From: Pseudoxanthomonas jiangsuensis
Lineage (GTDB): Bacteria > Pseudomonadota > Gammaproteobacteria > Xanthomonadales > Xanthomonadaceae
Assembly (NCBI RefSeq): GCF_010093185.1
Contig: NZ_PDWL01000016.1
Location: 1-64,000 of the forward strand
Reading direction: 5' to 3'
Length of the DNA: 64,000 nt
Part shown: positions 11,271 through 19,577 of the stretch, piece after piece
Layout of the letters: every line of letters starts with the position of its first letter
Position numbering within the stretch: the stretch's first letter is position 1
The notes under the pieces: generated by a model
Told to the model about the DNA's origin: nothing
What the model saw: only the letters and a program-made list of their open reading frames with translations
Databases searched by the model: none
Made by a program: the position numbers and the translations under genes

Positions 11271-11921
11271 TCAACCGCGCCGGACCAGGCCGCAGTAGAC
11301 GCCCTCGATGGCGAAATCCTGGCCAGGCCCGACCTCGATCGGCGCGTAGGCCGGGTTGCGAGGCAGCAGCACGATCCGCCGCCGCGTCCGCTGCAAGCGC
11401 TTGATCGTCAGCTCGCCGTCCACCCGCGCGATCACGGTCTGGCCGTCGCGCGCCTCGGGCGTGCCCTGCACCGCGACCAGGTCGCCGTCGAGGATGCCGT
11501 CGTCGATCATCGAGTCGCCCTGAACCCGCAACAGGTAATCGGGCCGCGGCGAGAACAGGCGCCGGTCCAGCCACAAGGCGTCCTCGCCGGCGGCGACCGG
11601 GCCGAGCCGGGCCACGCCCTCGGCGCTGACCGGCAGGCCGGCGGCGACCCGGCCCAGCACCGGCAGGGGCAGCAGGTCGGCCCCCCCGCCAGGCAGGCGC
11701 AGGCCGCGCTTGCGGCCCTGGGCCTGCTCGATCAGGCCGTCGGCAACCAGGGCCTGCACGTGTTTCTGGGCGGCATTGCGCGAGGCGAAGCCGAACGCCA
11801 GCGCGATCTCGGCCAGGCTGGGCGCGCGCCCGGCGGCCAGCTCGCGGCGCAGGAAGGCCAGCACGGCGGCGCGCTGGGGCGGCAGGTCGGCGGGGGTGTC
11901 GTCCGGGCTCATGGTGTACAT
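11271..11921 (-). CDS. lexA: LexA-family SOS repressor (second-type LexA)
   Basis: The protein is 216 residues, with an N-terminal winged helix-turn-helix (SLAEIALAFGFASRNAAQKH) and a C-terminal S24 autoprotease domain. The catalytic Ser is in VQGDSMIDDGI and the Lys in DGELTIKRL. The cleavage-site region is LGRVAAGLPVSAEG; it has the Ala-Ala-Gly variant rather than Ala-Gly plus upstream LexA1-type sequence. The ATG at 11921 is preferred because GGAAGG lies 7 nt upstream; another ATG follows at 11912. The start codon lies inside the palindrome 11913-11930, so the repressor would bind over its own translation start. It heads the imuA-imuB-dnaE2 operon, the usual place of LexA2. Confidence 0.93.
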   Translation of the reverse strand: MYTMSPDDTPADLPPQRAAVLAFLRRELAAGRAPSLAEIALAFGFASRNAAQKHVQALVADGLIEQAQGRKRGLRLPGGGADLLPLPVLGRVAAGLPVSAEGVARLGPVAAGEDALWLDRRLFSPRPDYLLRVQGDSMIDDGILDGDLVAVQGTPEARDGQTVIARVDGELTIKRLQRTRRRIVLLPRNPAYAPIEVGPGQDFAIEGVYCGLVRRG

Positions 11922-11930
11922 TTGTACACC
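11913..11930. promoter_or_regulatory. LexA2-type operator overlapping the lexA start codon
   Basis: The sequence GGTGTACATTTGTACACC is an 8+8 bp perfect inverted repeat with a 2-bp centre. GTAC-core dyads unlike the E. coli CTGT-N8-ACAG box are known for second LexA proteins that govern imu cassettes. Its place at the head of lexA-imuA-imuB-dnaE2 supports autoregulation. It covers the preferred lexA start codon (11919-11921) and ends next to the ribosome-binding GGAAGG. Confidence 0.75.
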
Positions 11931-12040
11931 TTCCGGTCGCATCCGGCGAGATGGGGGCTTCAGCTTCCTGTGGGAGCCCGGTGCCGCATCCGCTGGCGCA
12001 GCAGTTCCATCAGCGCGCCATCGCGCGGGCGCGCGACGGC

Positions 12041-13477
12041 TTACTTCACCAGCGTCTGGATCGCATGCGCCGGGATGGTCACCTGGGTGGAGGCGGTGCC
12101 GACGTAGTAGTTGTAGGTGATCGCCACGTCGGTCGGGTTCATCACCACCGTGGCCAGGCTGCCGTCCTGGTTGAGGAACGAGGTCGCCAGCAGGTTGCTG
12201 CGGCTGCTGGCCGCACCGACCCGCTGCGCGCCCGGGCGCAGGAACCGGGAGAAGTGGCCGATGTACCAGTAGCTGGGCGTGTAGACCAGCTCGCCGCTGC
12301 GGGTGTCGGCGTGGATCGGCGAGAAGCAGTAGTTGCCGACGTGGTTCGGGCCGCCGGTCTCGTCCAGCAGCATGTTCCAGTCGATCCAGGCCGAGGCGCC
12401 GTTGTTGAGGTCGTTGATGATCGAGGTGCCGTAGCGCTCGCCGTTGGCCCAGCGCTGCACCTGCGACCAGTCGAACTTCTCGACCGTGGCCTCGGTGAGC
12501 AAAAGCACCTTGTCCGGGTACGCCTCGTGCACCTTGCCGACGTTCTCGAACATCGGATCGAAGCCGGCCCAGGTCTCGTACCAGTGGAAGCCCATGCCCC
12601 AGGCGTACTTGGCCGCCTCAGGATCGCCGAAGATCACGTTGGCGCGGTGGACCATCATGTCGCGGTTGTGGTCCCAGACCACGATCTTCTTGTCGCCGTA
12701 GCCTGCCTTGGCCATGGTCGGGCCGAGGTGGTCGCGCAGGAAGTCGCGCTCCTCCTCGGCGGTGTACAGCATCGACTCCCAGGTCTGCTTGGCCATCGGC
12801 TCGTTCTGCAGGCTGATCGCCCAGATCGGGATGCCCTCGGCCTCGTAGGCGGCGATGAACCGGGTGTAGTACGTGGCCCAGGCGTCGCGGTACTGCGGCA
12901 GGAGCTTGCCGCCCTGGAGCATGTGCCGGGTGTCCTTCATGAACGCCGGCGCGCTCCACGGGCTGGCCATCATCGGCAGGGTGCCGCCGGCCGCGGCGAT
13001 GGCGCGCTTGATCAGCGGGATGCGGTAGCGGCGGTCGTGCTCGACCGAGAAGGTCTCGAGCGCCTTGTCGCCTTCCTTGACGTAGGTATAGCTGCCGCTG
13101 CTGAAGTCCGAGCTGTGGATGGTGGTGCGGGCCAGGCTGTAGCCGATGCCCTGCTCGGTGTCGTAGTAGGCGCGCAGGAGCTCGGCCTGGCGGGCCTCGT
13201 CGAGCTTGGCGAAGGTCTCGGCGGTGGCGTCGGTGATCGCGCCGCCGATGCCGAGGAAGGACTGGAATTTCCTGCCCGGTTCGACGAACACCGAGTTCTC
13301 GGCTTCGGTCAGGGCGTGGCCCGGCTGCAGCGGCGCGGAATGGCTGCGGACCATCTGCTGCGACGCGCCCTGGGCGGTGGTGTAGATGGTGACCGCATCG
13401 CCCGCGGCGACGCCTTCGGCGGCCAGCACCGGGATCGCGGCCGACATGGCCAGCGCTGTCATCAGGATCGATTTCAC
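12041..13477 (-). CDS. Secreted glycoside hydrolase family 30 enzyme
   Basis: The protein is 478 residues with a Sec signal peptide (MKSILMTALAMSAAIPVLAA). It has a GH30 (beta/alpha)8 barrel plus side beta-domain. The acid/base Glu is E226 in SLQNEPMAK and the nucleophile is E329 in LLLTEATVEKF. FLGIGGAITDATAETF is the GH30 N-terminal signature. The C-terminal beta-domain runs from about RFLRPGAQRV to the end. The family covers glucosylceramidases and beta-1,6-glucanases as well as xylanases. The sequence looks closest to the glucanase/glucocerebrosidase side, but substrate is not decided. A CRP/Clp-like box 59-74 nt upstream of the start suggests control with other exoenzymes. Confidence 0.88.
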   Translation of the reverse strand: MKSILMTALAMSAAIPVLAAEGVAAGDAVTIYTTAQGASQQMVRSHSAPLQPGHALTEAENSVFVEPGRKFQSFLGIGGAITDATAETFAKLDEARQAELLRAYYDTEQGIGYSLARTTIHSSDFSSGSYTYVKEGDKALETFSVEHDRRYRIPLIKRAIAAAGGTLPMMASPWSAPAFMKDTRHMLQGGKLLPQYRDAWATYYTRFIAAYEAEGIPIWAISLQNEPMAKQTWESMLYTAEEERDFLRDHLGPTMAKAGYGDKKIVVWDHNRDMMVHRANVIFGDPEAAKYAWGMGFHWYETWAGFDPMFENVGKVHEAYPDKVLLLTEATVEKFDWSQVQRWANGERYGTSIINDLNNGASAWIDWNMLLDETGGPNHVGNYCFSPIHADTRSGELVYTPSYWYIGHFSRFLRPGAQRVGAASSRSNLLATSFLNQDGSLATVVMNPTDVAITYNYYVGTASTQVTIPAHAIQTLVK

Positions 13478-13535
13478 GTCTCCCTCCCTCCTATGCGTGA
13501 AGGGCGAGGTTAACCCGGCTTCGCCGGCGACGGTG

Positions 13536-13551
13536 GGTGATATCGCTCACA
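13536..13551 (-). promoter_or_regulatory. CRP/Clp-like binding box upstream of GH30 gene
   Basis: GGTGA-N6-TCACA differs in one position from the TGTGA-N6-TCACA consensus shared by CRP and the Xanthomonas regulator Clp. It lies 59-74 nt before the GH30 start and 13 bp before the downstream end of the patatin gene, so the GH30 gene is the likely target. Clp is known in this family to activate extracellular enzymes. Confidence 0.45.
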
Positions 13552-13562
13552 TCGATGCAGCA

Positions 13563-15857
13563 TCAGAACGGCTGGCCGATCTCCAGGAACAGCAGGTCCT
13601 CGCCGCCCTCGCGCAGGCCGTAGCCGAACAGCATCGGCCCGATCCAGGAATCGAAGCCGATGTAGGCGCTGCCGTTGAACACCCCGCCGCCCCAGCGCAT
13701 GTCGGCGCGCCGCTCCCAGGCGTTGCCGTACTCCAGGGTGGTGCCGATCACCGCCGAGCGGCCGAACACCGAGGCCAGCTGCCAGCTGTAGCCGAGCATC
13801 GCCACCAACGCGTTCTGGCCGGTCAGCTCGTTGTAGTGGAAGCCGACCAGGTTGCCGCGCCCGCCCATGGTGATGCGCTCGTTGAGCGGCAGCTCGCCCG
13901 ACAGGGTGCTGCGCCAGGTCAGCCCGGCCTGGACCGCGCCGCGGCCGAACGCGCGCGCGCCCAGCAGCTCCACCCCGGCCAGCTCGAAGTCGGTGTCGTC
14001 GCCCAGCGCCGCCAGGGTGGCGCGGTAGTCGGCGCGCACGAAGTAGCCGCGCCGCGGGAAATACAGGCTGTCCAGGCGGTCGATCGCGCCGCGCAGGAAC
14101 CACACGCCCGACGCCACCTCCACCTCCGGCAGGCGCGGGTCGCCGATCTCGACCTGCGCCTTGCCGGCGGTGCGCTCCACCCCGGCCACCACCGCGCCGT
14201 AGCGGCCGAAGGTGCGGCCCAGCCCCAGCTCCACGCTGGCCAGGCGCGCGTCGTAGGTGGCGACGCGGTGGCCGCCCGCATCGAACAGCGGCACGTTGTC
14301 GTTCCAGGCCCCGGCGATGCCGTGGAAGTACCAGCGCGCCTGCGGGTCGAACGGGTGGTAGTACTCGCCACGCACGGCCGGCTCGCTGCCCAGGTCGACC
14401 GTCACCCGGGCCTCGGCGCCGAGCGGGGTCACCGGTGCGCGCACCAGGGCCGCGCGCAGGCTGGAGTCGTAGGTGCCGCTGAAGTCGGTCTGCAGGCGGT
14501 AGCCCAGCTGCAGGTAGTTCGGCCCCTGGCTCTTCTCCCGCGCGCGCACCACCACGCCTGCGCGGCCGTCCTCGCGGACCACGTCGTAGCCGACGCTGGC
14601 GAAGGTGCCCAGGCTGTAGATGCGCAGGGTCGAGGCCTCCAGCCGGGCGGCGTCCAGGGGCCGGCCCAGGGGCACGTCCAGGATCGACTCGAGCACCGCG
14701 TCGGCGTAGCCGCTGTCGTTCTCCAGGCGCAGGAACTCCACCACCGGGCGCGGATCGCCCGGCTCGCGCACCGGTGCCGGGCCGCGCCAGCGCGGCAAAG
14801 CGGCCAGCCGCGGCTGCGCGTCCGCGGCGGCCTGGCTGCCGATCCGCAGCGCGTCGGCGGCCTTGGCGAAATCGCCGGTGCCGACCTCGCCGCCCAGCTC
14901 CGGCACCACCAGCACGTCGCCCGGACCGAGGCTGTCGGTGGAGGCCCTGGTGTTGCGCACGGTCAGCAGGCCGGTGAGCTGGTACATCACCTGCAGCACG
15001 CCGGCGTCGGCGTCCAGCGCGGCCAGCGGCGTGCCCACGTCCACCGCGACGACGATGTCCGCGCCCATCCGCCGCACCGTGTCCACCGGCACCTGCTGGG
15101 CGATGCCGCCGTCCACCAGCACGTGGCCGTCGATCAGCAGGGGCTGGAAAATCCCCGGCAGCGACATCGAGGCGCGCATCGCCTGCGACAGGCTGCCCGA
15201 GCCCAGCTCCACCGCCTCGCCGGTGTTGATGTCGGTGGCCACCGCACGGAACGGCACCGGCAGGTCGTCGAAGTCGTCGGTACCGCTCACCCCCAGGGTG
15301 CTGCGCTCGATCAGCGAGAGGATCCGCTCGCCCTGGAGCACGCCCGGCGACACGCTCCACTTGCCGTCGCGCACGCCCACGCCGATCGTGGCCAGGCCGT
15401 CGCGGTCGTCCTGCTTGCGCCGGTAGCTGCGCTCGCGGCGCTCGATCGAGTCGTCGAAGATCGCCTTCCAGTCGGTGTCCACTACCAGCGCCTCGAGCTG
15501 GTCCACGCTCATGCCCGAGGCGTACAGGCCGCCGACCAGCGAGCCCATCGAGGTCCCGGCGATGCAGTCCACCGGGATCCGCAGTTCCTCCAGCTTGCGC
15601 AGCACGCTGATGTGGGCGATGCCGCGCGCGCCGCCACCGCCCAAGGCCAGGCCGACCCGCGGGCGCGAGGCGTCGCCGTCGCGCTGCGGGCACGAGCCGC
15701 CGGCGGCCATCGCCGGTGCGGACCACAGGCAGGTGGAGAACAGGCATGTGGAGAGCAGCCAGGCCAGCAGCAGGCCCGCCGCCGGACGCCGGCGGTGGCG
15801 CGGCCGTGCGCTGGCGGCCGCGGGTGCCGGTCCATGTCGCCGCAGGTCGTTACGCAT
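13563..15857 (-). CDS. PlpD-like patatin phospholipase / type Vd autotransporter
   Basis: The protein is 764 residues. A signal peptide (LLLAWLLSTCLFSTCLW, then SAPAMAAG) precedes a patatin domain. The oxyanion loop is GLALGGGGARG, the nucleophile Ser is in AGTSMGS, and the catalytic Asp is in VDGGIAQ. A POTRA-like region follows (VVEFLRLENDSGYADAVLES). The last ~350 residues form a BamA/Omp85-like beta-barrel ending in the outer-membrane signal ...LFLEIGQPF with terminal Phe. This order matches PlpD of Pseudomonas aeruginosa, whose lipase domain acts at or beyond the outer membrane. The ATG at 15857 is chosen because AAGGGA lies upstream; an earlier in-frame ATG at 15917 lacks a site. Confidence 0.92.
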   Translation of the reverse strand: MRNDLRRHGPAPAAASARPRHRRRPAAGLLLAWLLSTCLFSTCLWSAPAMAAGGSCPQRDGDASRPRVGLALGGGGARGIAHISVLRKLEELRIPVDCIAGTSMGSLVGGLYASGMSVDQLEALVVDTDWKAIFDDSIERRERSYRRKQDDRDGLATIGVGVRDGKWSVSPGVLQGERILSLIERSTLGVSGTDDFDDLPVPFRAVATDINTGEAVELGSGSLSQAMRASMSLPGIFQPLLIDGHVLVDGGIAQQVPVDTVRRMGADIVVAVDVGTPLAALDADAGVLQVMYQLTGLLTVRNTRASTDSLGPGDVLVVPELGGEVGTGDFAKAADALRIGSQAAADAQPRLAALPRWRGPAPVREPGDPRPVVEFLRLENDSGYADAVLESILDVPLGRPLDAARLEASTLRIYSLGTFASVGYDVVREDGRAGVVVRAREKSQGPNYLQLGYRLQTDFSGTYDSSLRAALVRAPVTPLGAEARVTVDLGSEPAVRGEYYHPFDPQARWYFHGIAGAWNDNVPLFDAGGHRVATYDARLASVELGLGRTFGRYGAVVAGVERTAGKAQVEIGDPRLPEVEVASGVWFLRGAIDRLDSLYFPRRGYFVRADYRATLAALGDDTDFELAGVELLGARAFGRGAVQAGLTWRSTLSGELPLNERITMGGRGNLVGFHYNELTGQNALVAMLGYSWQLASVFGRSAVIGTTLEYGNAWERRADMRWGGGVFNGSAYIGFDSWIGPMLFGYGLREGGEDLLFLEIGQPF

Positions 15858-15925
15858 CGCATTCCCTTGCCGTCCGGGTGTCGCGCGCATTCTAGGACCT
15901 GCCGGCAAGCGTCTCACGCGGCCGC

Positions 15926-17704
15926 TCAGGCCGGCATGGGCTCCGGATCGAGCACGTACACGCTCAGCCCCAGGCGCTTGGCCCGGCGCTTGGCCGCCGC
16001 GGCCTGCGAGGCGACCTCGTCGGCGCTGTCGAACACGCCCGGCGCGGCCCGGACCACGCCGATGGTCAGGGTGGTCAGCGGGAAGGTTGCGTAACGGCCG
16101 GCGCGGTCCTCGCCCTCGAGCACGCCGCGCGTCAGGTCGGCCTCGTCGAACAGGGCGCGGCTGGCCGCATCGAACTCGGCCACCGCCTCGCGGCAGCGCC
16201 GCTCCCAGTCCTCGCTCTGCAGCAGCACCACGAAGTCGTCGCCGCCGACGTGGCCGACGAAGTCCCAGCTCGGCTCCGCGTGGCGCACCAGGGTGGCGGC
16301 GACCAGGCGGATCATGCGGTCGCCGCGGAAGTAGCCGTACTGGTCGTTATACGGCTTGAAGTGGTTGAGGTCGCAGTACGCGGCCACGAACGGCTGGCCG
16401 GCCTCGATCAGGCGGCCGATGTGCTCGGCGATCGGGATGTTGCCCGGCAAAAGGGTCAGCGGGTTGGCGTAGCGCGCCGCCTCGATCCGCATCTCGGTGA
16501 CCCGCCGCACCAGCGCCTCGCCGGTGCCGACCCCGGCGTAGCGCCCCTCGCGGGTGATGATGAAGCCGTCGGAGAGGTAGCGCTGGTCCTCGCCCATCAG
16601 GATCTCGGACATCGCGTCGATGCCCTGGCCCACGTCGGCCATGATCGGCGAGGCGTGCATGAACGGGATGCACGACTTGCGCCCCAGCAGCTCGCGCGCG
16701 AACGGCACCGCCATGCGCTCGTTGAACACCCGCCGGTTGATCAGCCCCAGCGGCCGCCGGCTGTCGTCCACCACCGGCAGCGCCGGCAGGTCCGGGTGCT
16801 GGCGGAACACCTGCTCCACATCCCCATTGCTGGCGTTCTCGCCCACGGAGGGCGCCTCGATCAGCAGGTGGGCGGCGGTGATCCGCGGGAACGACGCGCG
16901 CCGCCCGGCCGCCGGCCACACCGGCAGCTTCTGCGGCGCGGCCTGCTGCACTTCCTCGGGCACGGCGGTGGTCACCGCCGCCTGCGGCCGCCCCAGCAGG
17001 AAGCCCTGGGCGTAGCGGATGCCGAGGTCGCGCACGATCATCAGGTCGCGGCCGTGCTCCACGCCCTCGGCCACCAGTTCGGTACCGAGGCTCTCGGCCA
17101 CCTGCACCAGGGCCTTGACGATGCTCAGCCGCCCGGGGCTCTGGGCGATGCCGTGGACCAGGCAGCGGTCGATCTTGACGTACTCCGGGTTCAGCTCGTG
17201 CCACATCCAGAAGTTGGAGTGGCCGTTGCCGAAGTCGTCCAGGGCGATGCGGACGCCGGCCGCGCGCAGGTAGCCGATCGCGTCGGCCAGCCGGGCCACG
17301 TCCTCGACCACGTCGCGCTCGGTGATCTCGATGACGAAGCGGCCCAGGTCGCGCCCGGAAGCACGCAGGCTGTCGATCAGCTGCTGCGGCCGCACCGCCT
17401 CCTGCAGGATCGCCTGGGCGCTGAGGTTGAGCAGCAGGCGGCCGCCGCGGTCGAAGTCGAATCCGTGCGCGAGGGTCCGCACCGCGCCCATCTCCAGCTC
17501 CCCCAGGCGGCCGCCCGCGCGCGCCAGATCCAGCAGGTGCAGCGGCGTGCACTGTGGATCGGCGTGCCGCATCAGCCCTTCGTGGGCGACCACGCAGCGA
17601 TCCTCCAGACGCACGATCGGCTGGTAGACCGCGTGCAGCCCTCCGGGACGGAGCGCGCGTTCGAGCAGCGAGGCGCCGGTCGGGATGGAATGCAGGCTTG
17701 GCAT
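15926..17704 (-). CDS. EAL-CBS-GGDEF cyclic-di-GMP signalling protein
   Basis: The protein is 592 residues and likely cytoplasmic, with no membrane segments. The N-terminal EAL domain (1-~245) reads EGL at 42-44 instead of EAL. It keeps NLSA (93-96), ITER (127-130), DDFGNG (156-161), KID (177-179) and EGVE (213-216), so phosphodiesterase activity remains possible. A CBS-pair-like middle part (~275-400) contains LPVVDDSRRPLGLINRR. A C-terminal GGDEF domain carries GGDDF at 487-491, a common active variant. Opposing activities in one chain point to ligand control through the CBS part. Divergent from the FecI-like sigma gene. Confidence 0.9.
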   Translation of the reverse strand: MPSLHSIPTGASLLERALRPGGLHAVYQPIVRLEDRCVVAHEGLMRHADPQCTPLHLLDLARAGGRLGELEMGAVRTLAHGFDFDRGGRLLLNLSAQAILQEAVRPQQLIDSLRASGRDLGRFVIEITERDVVEDVARLADAIGYLRAAGVRIALDDFGNGHSNFWMWHELNPEYVKIDRCLVHGIAQSPGRLSIVKALVQVAESLGTELVAEGVEHGRDLMIVRDLGIRYAQGFLLGRPQAAVTTAVPEEVQQAAPQKLPVWPAAGRRASFPRITAAHLLIEAPSVGENASNGDVEQVFRQHPDLPALPVVDDSRRPLGLINRRVFNERMAVPFARELLGRKSCIPFMHASPIMADVGQGIDAMSEILMGEDQRYLSDGFIITREGRYAGVGTGEALVRRVTEMRIEAARYANPLTLLPGNIPIAEHIGRLIEAGQPFVAAYCDLNHFKPYNDQYGYFRGDRMIRLVAATLVRHAEPSWDFVGHVGGDDFVVLLQSEDWERRCREAVAEFDAASRALFDEADLTRGVLEGEDRAGRYATFPLTTLTIGVVRAAPGVFDSADEVASQAAAAKRRAKRLGLSVYVLDPEPMPA

Positions 17705-17837
17705 GGTGGCGGCAAATTAATGCGCGCACATGACAACGAGGCTTCAGCCGCCGCCGATGCATGACCGGCGCCGCTGCGTCATACCCGCGTCACAACGCTG
17801 CCCTACCGTGCCGCATCTTTCAGGGGAAGCGTGCGGT

Positions 17838-18362
17838 TTGGCCGAGCAGGCGCGACGGGGACTGGCGCGGATCATCGCCGAGCAGGGGCCGGTATTGCGC
17901 GGCTTCTTCGCGCGCCGGGGCGCCCATGAGGACGCGGAGGACCTGGTGCAGGAAACCTGGCTGCGCCTGCTGCGCGCCCACCATGACCGGGGCGAAGGCA
18001 TCGCCAACCCCGAGGCCTACCTGTTCACGGTGGCGCTGAACCTGGCGCGCGAGCAGGCCGCGCGCAGGCGGCAGACGCCGCTGCGCCTGGACGAACTGCA
18101 ATCGCTCGCCGCGCAGCTGGCCAGCGGCGAATGCCTGGTGGACGCGGCCGAGCGCGCGCAGAGGCAGCGGCGGCTGCAGGCGCAGCTGGCGTCGCTGCCC
18201 GAGCGCACCCGCGCAGTGCTGGTGATGCAGTACCGCGACGGCCTGAGCTACCGCCAGATCGCCGAGCGCATGGGCGTATCGCCGCACATGGTCAAGAAGC
18301 ACGTGGTCCGTGGGCTGGCGGCCTGCCGGCTGGCGCTGGCCGAGGCGGAAGTCGAGCCATGA
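17838..18362 (+). CDS. ECF sigma factor, FecI-like
   Basis: The frame encodes a sigma-70 family regulator. Region 2 is DAEDLVQETWLRLLRAH with the following YLFTVALNLAREQAARR. Region 4 helix-turn-helix is GLSYRQIAERMGVSPHMVKK. The frame is open from 17730, with an ATG at 17757, but neither has a ribosome site. AGGGGAA precedes the TTG at 17838 by 9 nt and gives a 174-residue protein of normal FecI size, so I prefer it with low certainty. Its stop overlaps the FecR start (ATGA). Together with FecR and the STN-containing receptor it forms a trans-envelope signalling relay that should activate the receptor promoter. Confidence 0.88.
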   Translation: MAEQARRGLARIIAEQGPVLRGFFARRGAHEDAEDLVQETWLRLLRAHHDRGEGIANPEAYLFTVALNLAREQAARRRQTPLRLDELQSLAAQLASGECLVDAAERAQRQRRLQAQLASLPERTRAVLVMQYRDGLSYRQIAERMGVSPHMVKKHVVRGLAACRLALAEAEVEP

Positions 18363-19429
18363 GCGCCACTCTTCCTCCGGCCGCGCACGGCCCGGCTGCG
18401 CGCGACGCCGTGCTCGAGGCGGCGCGCTGGTATTCGCTCCAGCGCGAAGGCGTGCTCGACCAGGCACAGCAGGCCCGCTTCATGGACTGGCTGCTGGCCT
18501 CGCCGGCGCACCTGCGCGAATACCTGGCGGTGGGCCACGTCGCGATCGAACTGGGCGAGGCATTGCGCGCGGCGCCCGACGACGTGGACGCGCTGCTGCG
18601 CGCCGCCGAGGCGGACGGCGACGGCGGCAACGTGGTCCGGCTGCCGCTCGCCCGCACGGCCACGCCACGGGCCGCGGCCGTAGCCGCGCCGGCGCGCCGC
18701 TGGCCGCGGCTGGCCTCGGCCGCCGCCGTGCTGCTGGGCCTGGCCCTGGGCGTACACGCCGGCTGGCCGCGCACCAGCCACCACGTCGCCGGCCACGGCC
18801 AGCCGCGCAGCTTCGTCCTGGCCGACGGCACCCGCGTGCACCTGAACGCGGAGAGCGAGCTGACCGCCCGCTACACGCCCTGGGGACGCCAGGTGGAGCT
18901 GGTCCGCGGCCAGGCCGGCTTCGTCGTCGCCGACGGCCTGCGCCCGTTCGCGGTGCGCGCCGCCGGCCTGCGCGTGCGCGACATCGGCACCACCTTCGAG
19001 GTCTGGCTGCAGCGCGACCAGGCACGGATCGGCGTGGCCGACGGCCGGGTCCAGGTGTTCGACGACGCCGGCGACGGCCGCCTGCTGGCCGACCTGGGCG
19101 CGGGCCACGGCGCGCGCATCGGCTACGCCGACCGCGCGGTCGTCCTCGCCGACGAGGATCCAGCGGCGATGAACGCCTGGTGGCGGCGGCGCATCGGCTT
19201 CCGCGACGAACCCCTGCACGAGGTCGCCGAACGCTTCAACCGGATGAACCGCGTGCGCCTGCAGGTCGACGACCCGATGGCCGGGGCCCTGCGCCTGACC
19301 GGCAACCTCGATGCCGCCGACGTGGAATCGCTGCACGCGTTCCTGCGGCAGCAGCCGTCGCTGGCCACGCACCTGCAGGACGGAAGGATCCACGTCGGCT
19401 CGCGCGCGGCTTCGCCGGCGTCGCGCTGA
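18359..19429 (+). CDS. FecR-family anti-sigma factor/regulator
   Basis: The protein is 356 residues. The cytoplasmic N-terminal part is the FecR_N/DUF4880 type (ARWYSLQREGVLDQAQQARF, then MDWLLASPAHLREYL). A single membrane helix lies near 115-133 (LASAAAVLLGLALGVHAGW). The periplasmic FecR domain (FVLADGTRVHLNAESELTAR...VRDIGTTFEV) follows. The C-terminal DUF4974-like tail (FRDEPLHEVAERFNRMNRV) resembles secretin/STN folds and would contact the receptor. The start overlaps the sigma stop by ATGA. It likely holds the sigma factor until the receptor reports bound ligand. Confidence 0.93.
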   Translation: MSATLPPAAHGPAARDAVLEAARWYSLQREGVLDQAQQARFMDWLLASPAHLREYLAVGHVAIELGEALRAAPDDVDALLRAAEADGDGGNVVRLPLARTATPRAAAVAAPARRWPRLASAAAVLLGLALGVHAGWPRTSHHVAGHGQPRSFVLADGTRVHLNAESELTARYTPWGRQVELVRGQAGFVVADGLRPFAVRAAGLRVRDIGTTFEVWLQRDQARIGVADGRVQVFDDAGDGRLLADLGAGHGARIGYADRAVVLADEDPAAMNAWWRRRIGFRDEPLHEVAERFNRMNRVRLQVDDPMAGALRLTGNLDAADVESLHAFLRQQPSLATHLQDGRIHVGSRAASPASR

Positions 19430-19466
19430 GGTCGATCCGCGACTCCGCGCCGCATCGCCCGGGCGC

Positions 19467-19524
19467 TGTCAAAAAAAATTCATCGGCCAGGCGGTACCCG
19501 ATCCGCTCCGTGCGCCGTCGTAGT
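19467..19524 (+). promoter_or_regulatory. Candidate ECF (FecI-type) promoter of the STN-TonB receptor
   Basis: The sequence TGTCAAAAAAAATTC (19467-19481) followed ~34 bp later by CGTCGTAG (19516-19523) resembles promoters read by FecI-like sigma factors, which combine an A-rich -35 region and a CGTC -10. It sits in the 148-nt gap between fecR and the receptor gene. The match is by eye and from memory of the class. Confidence 0.4.
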
Positions 19525-19577
19525 GGGGCATGCGCGGTCGCTGCGGCCGCGTGCCCTTCCCCACCACAGGCCCCACC

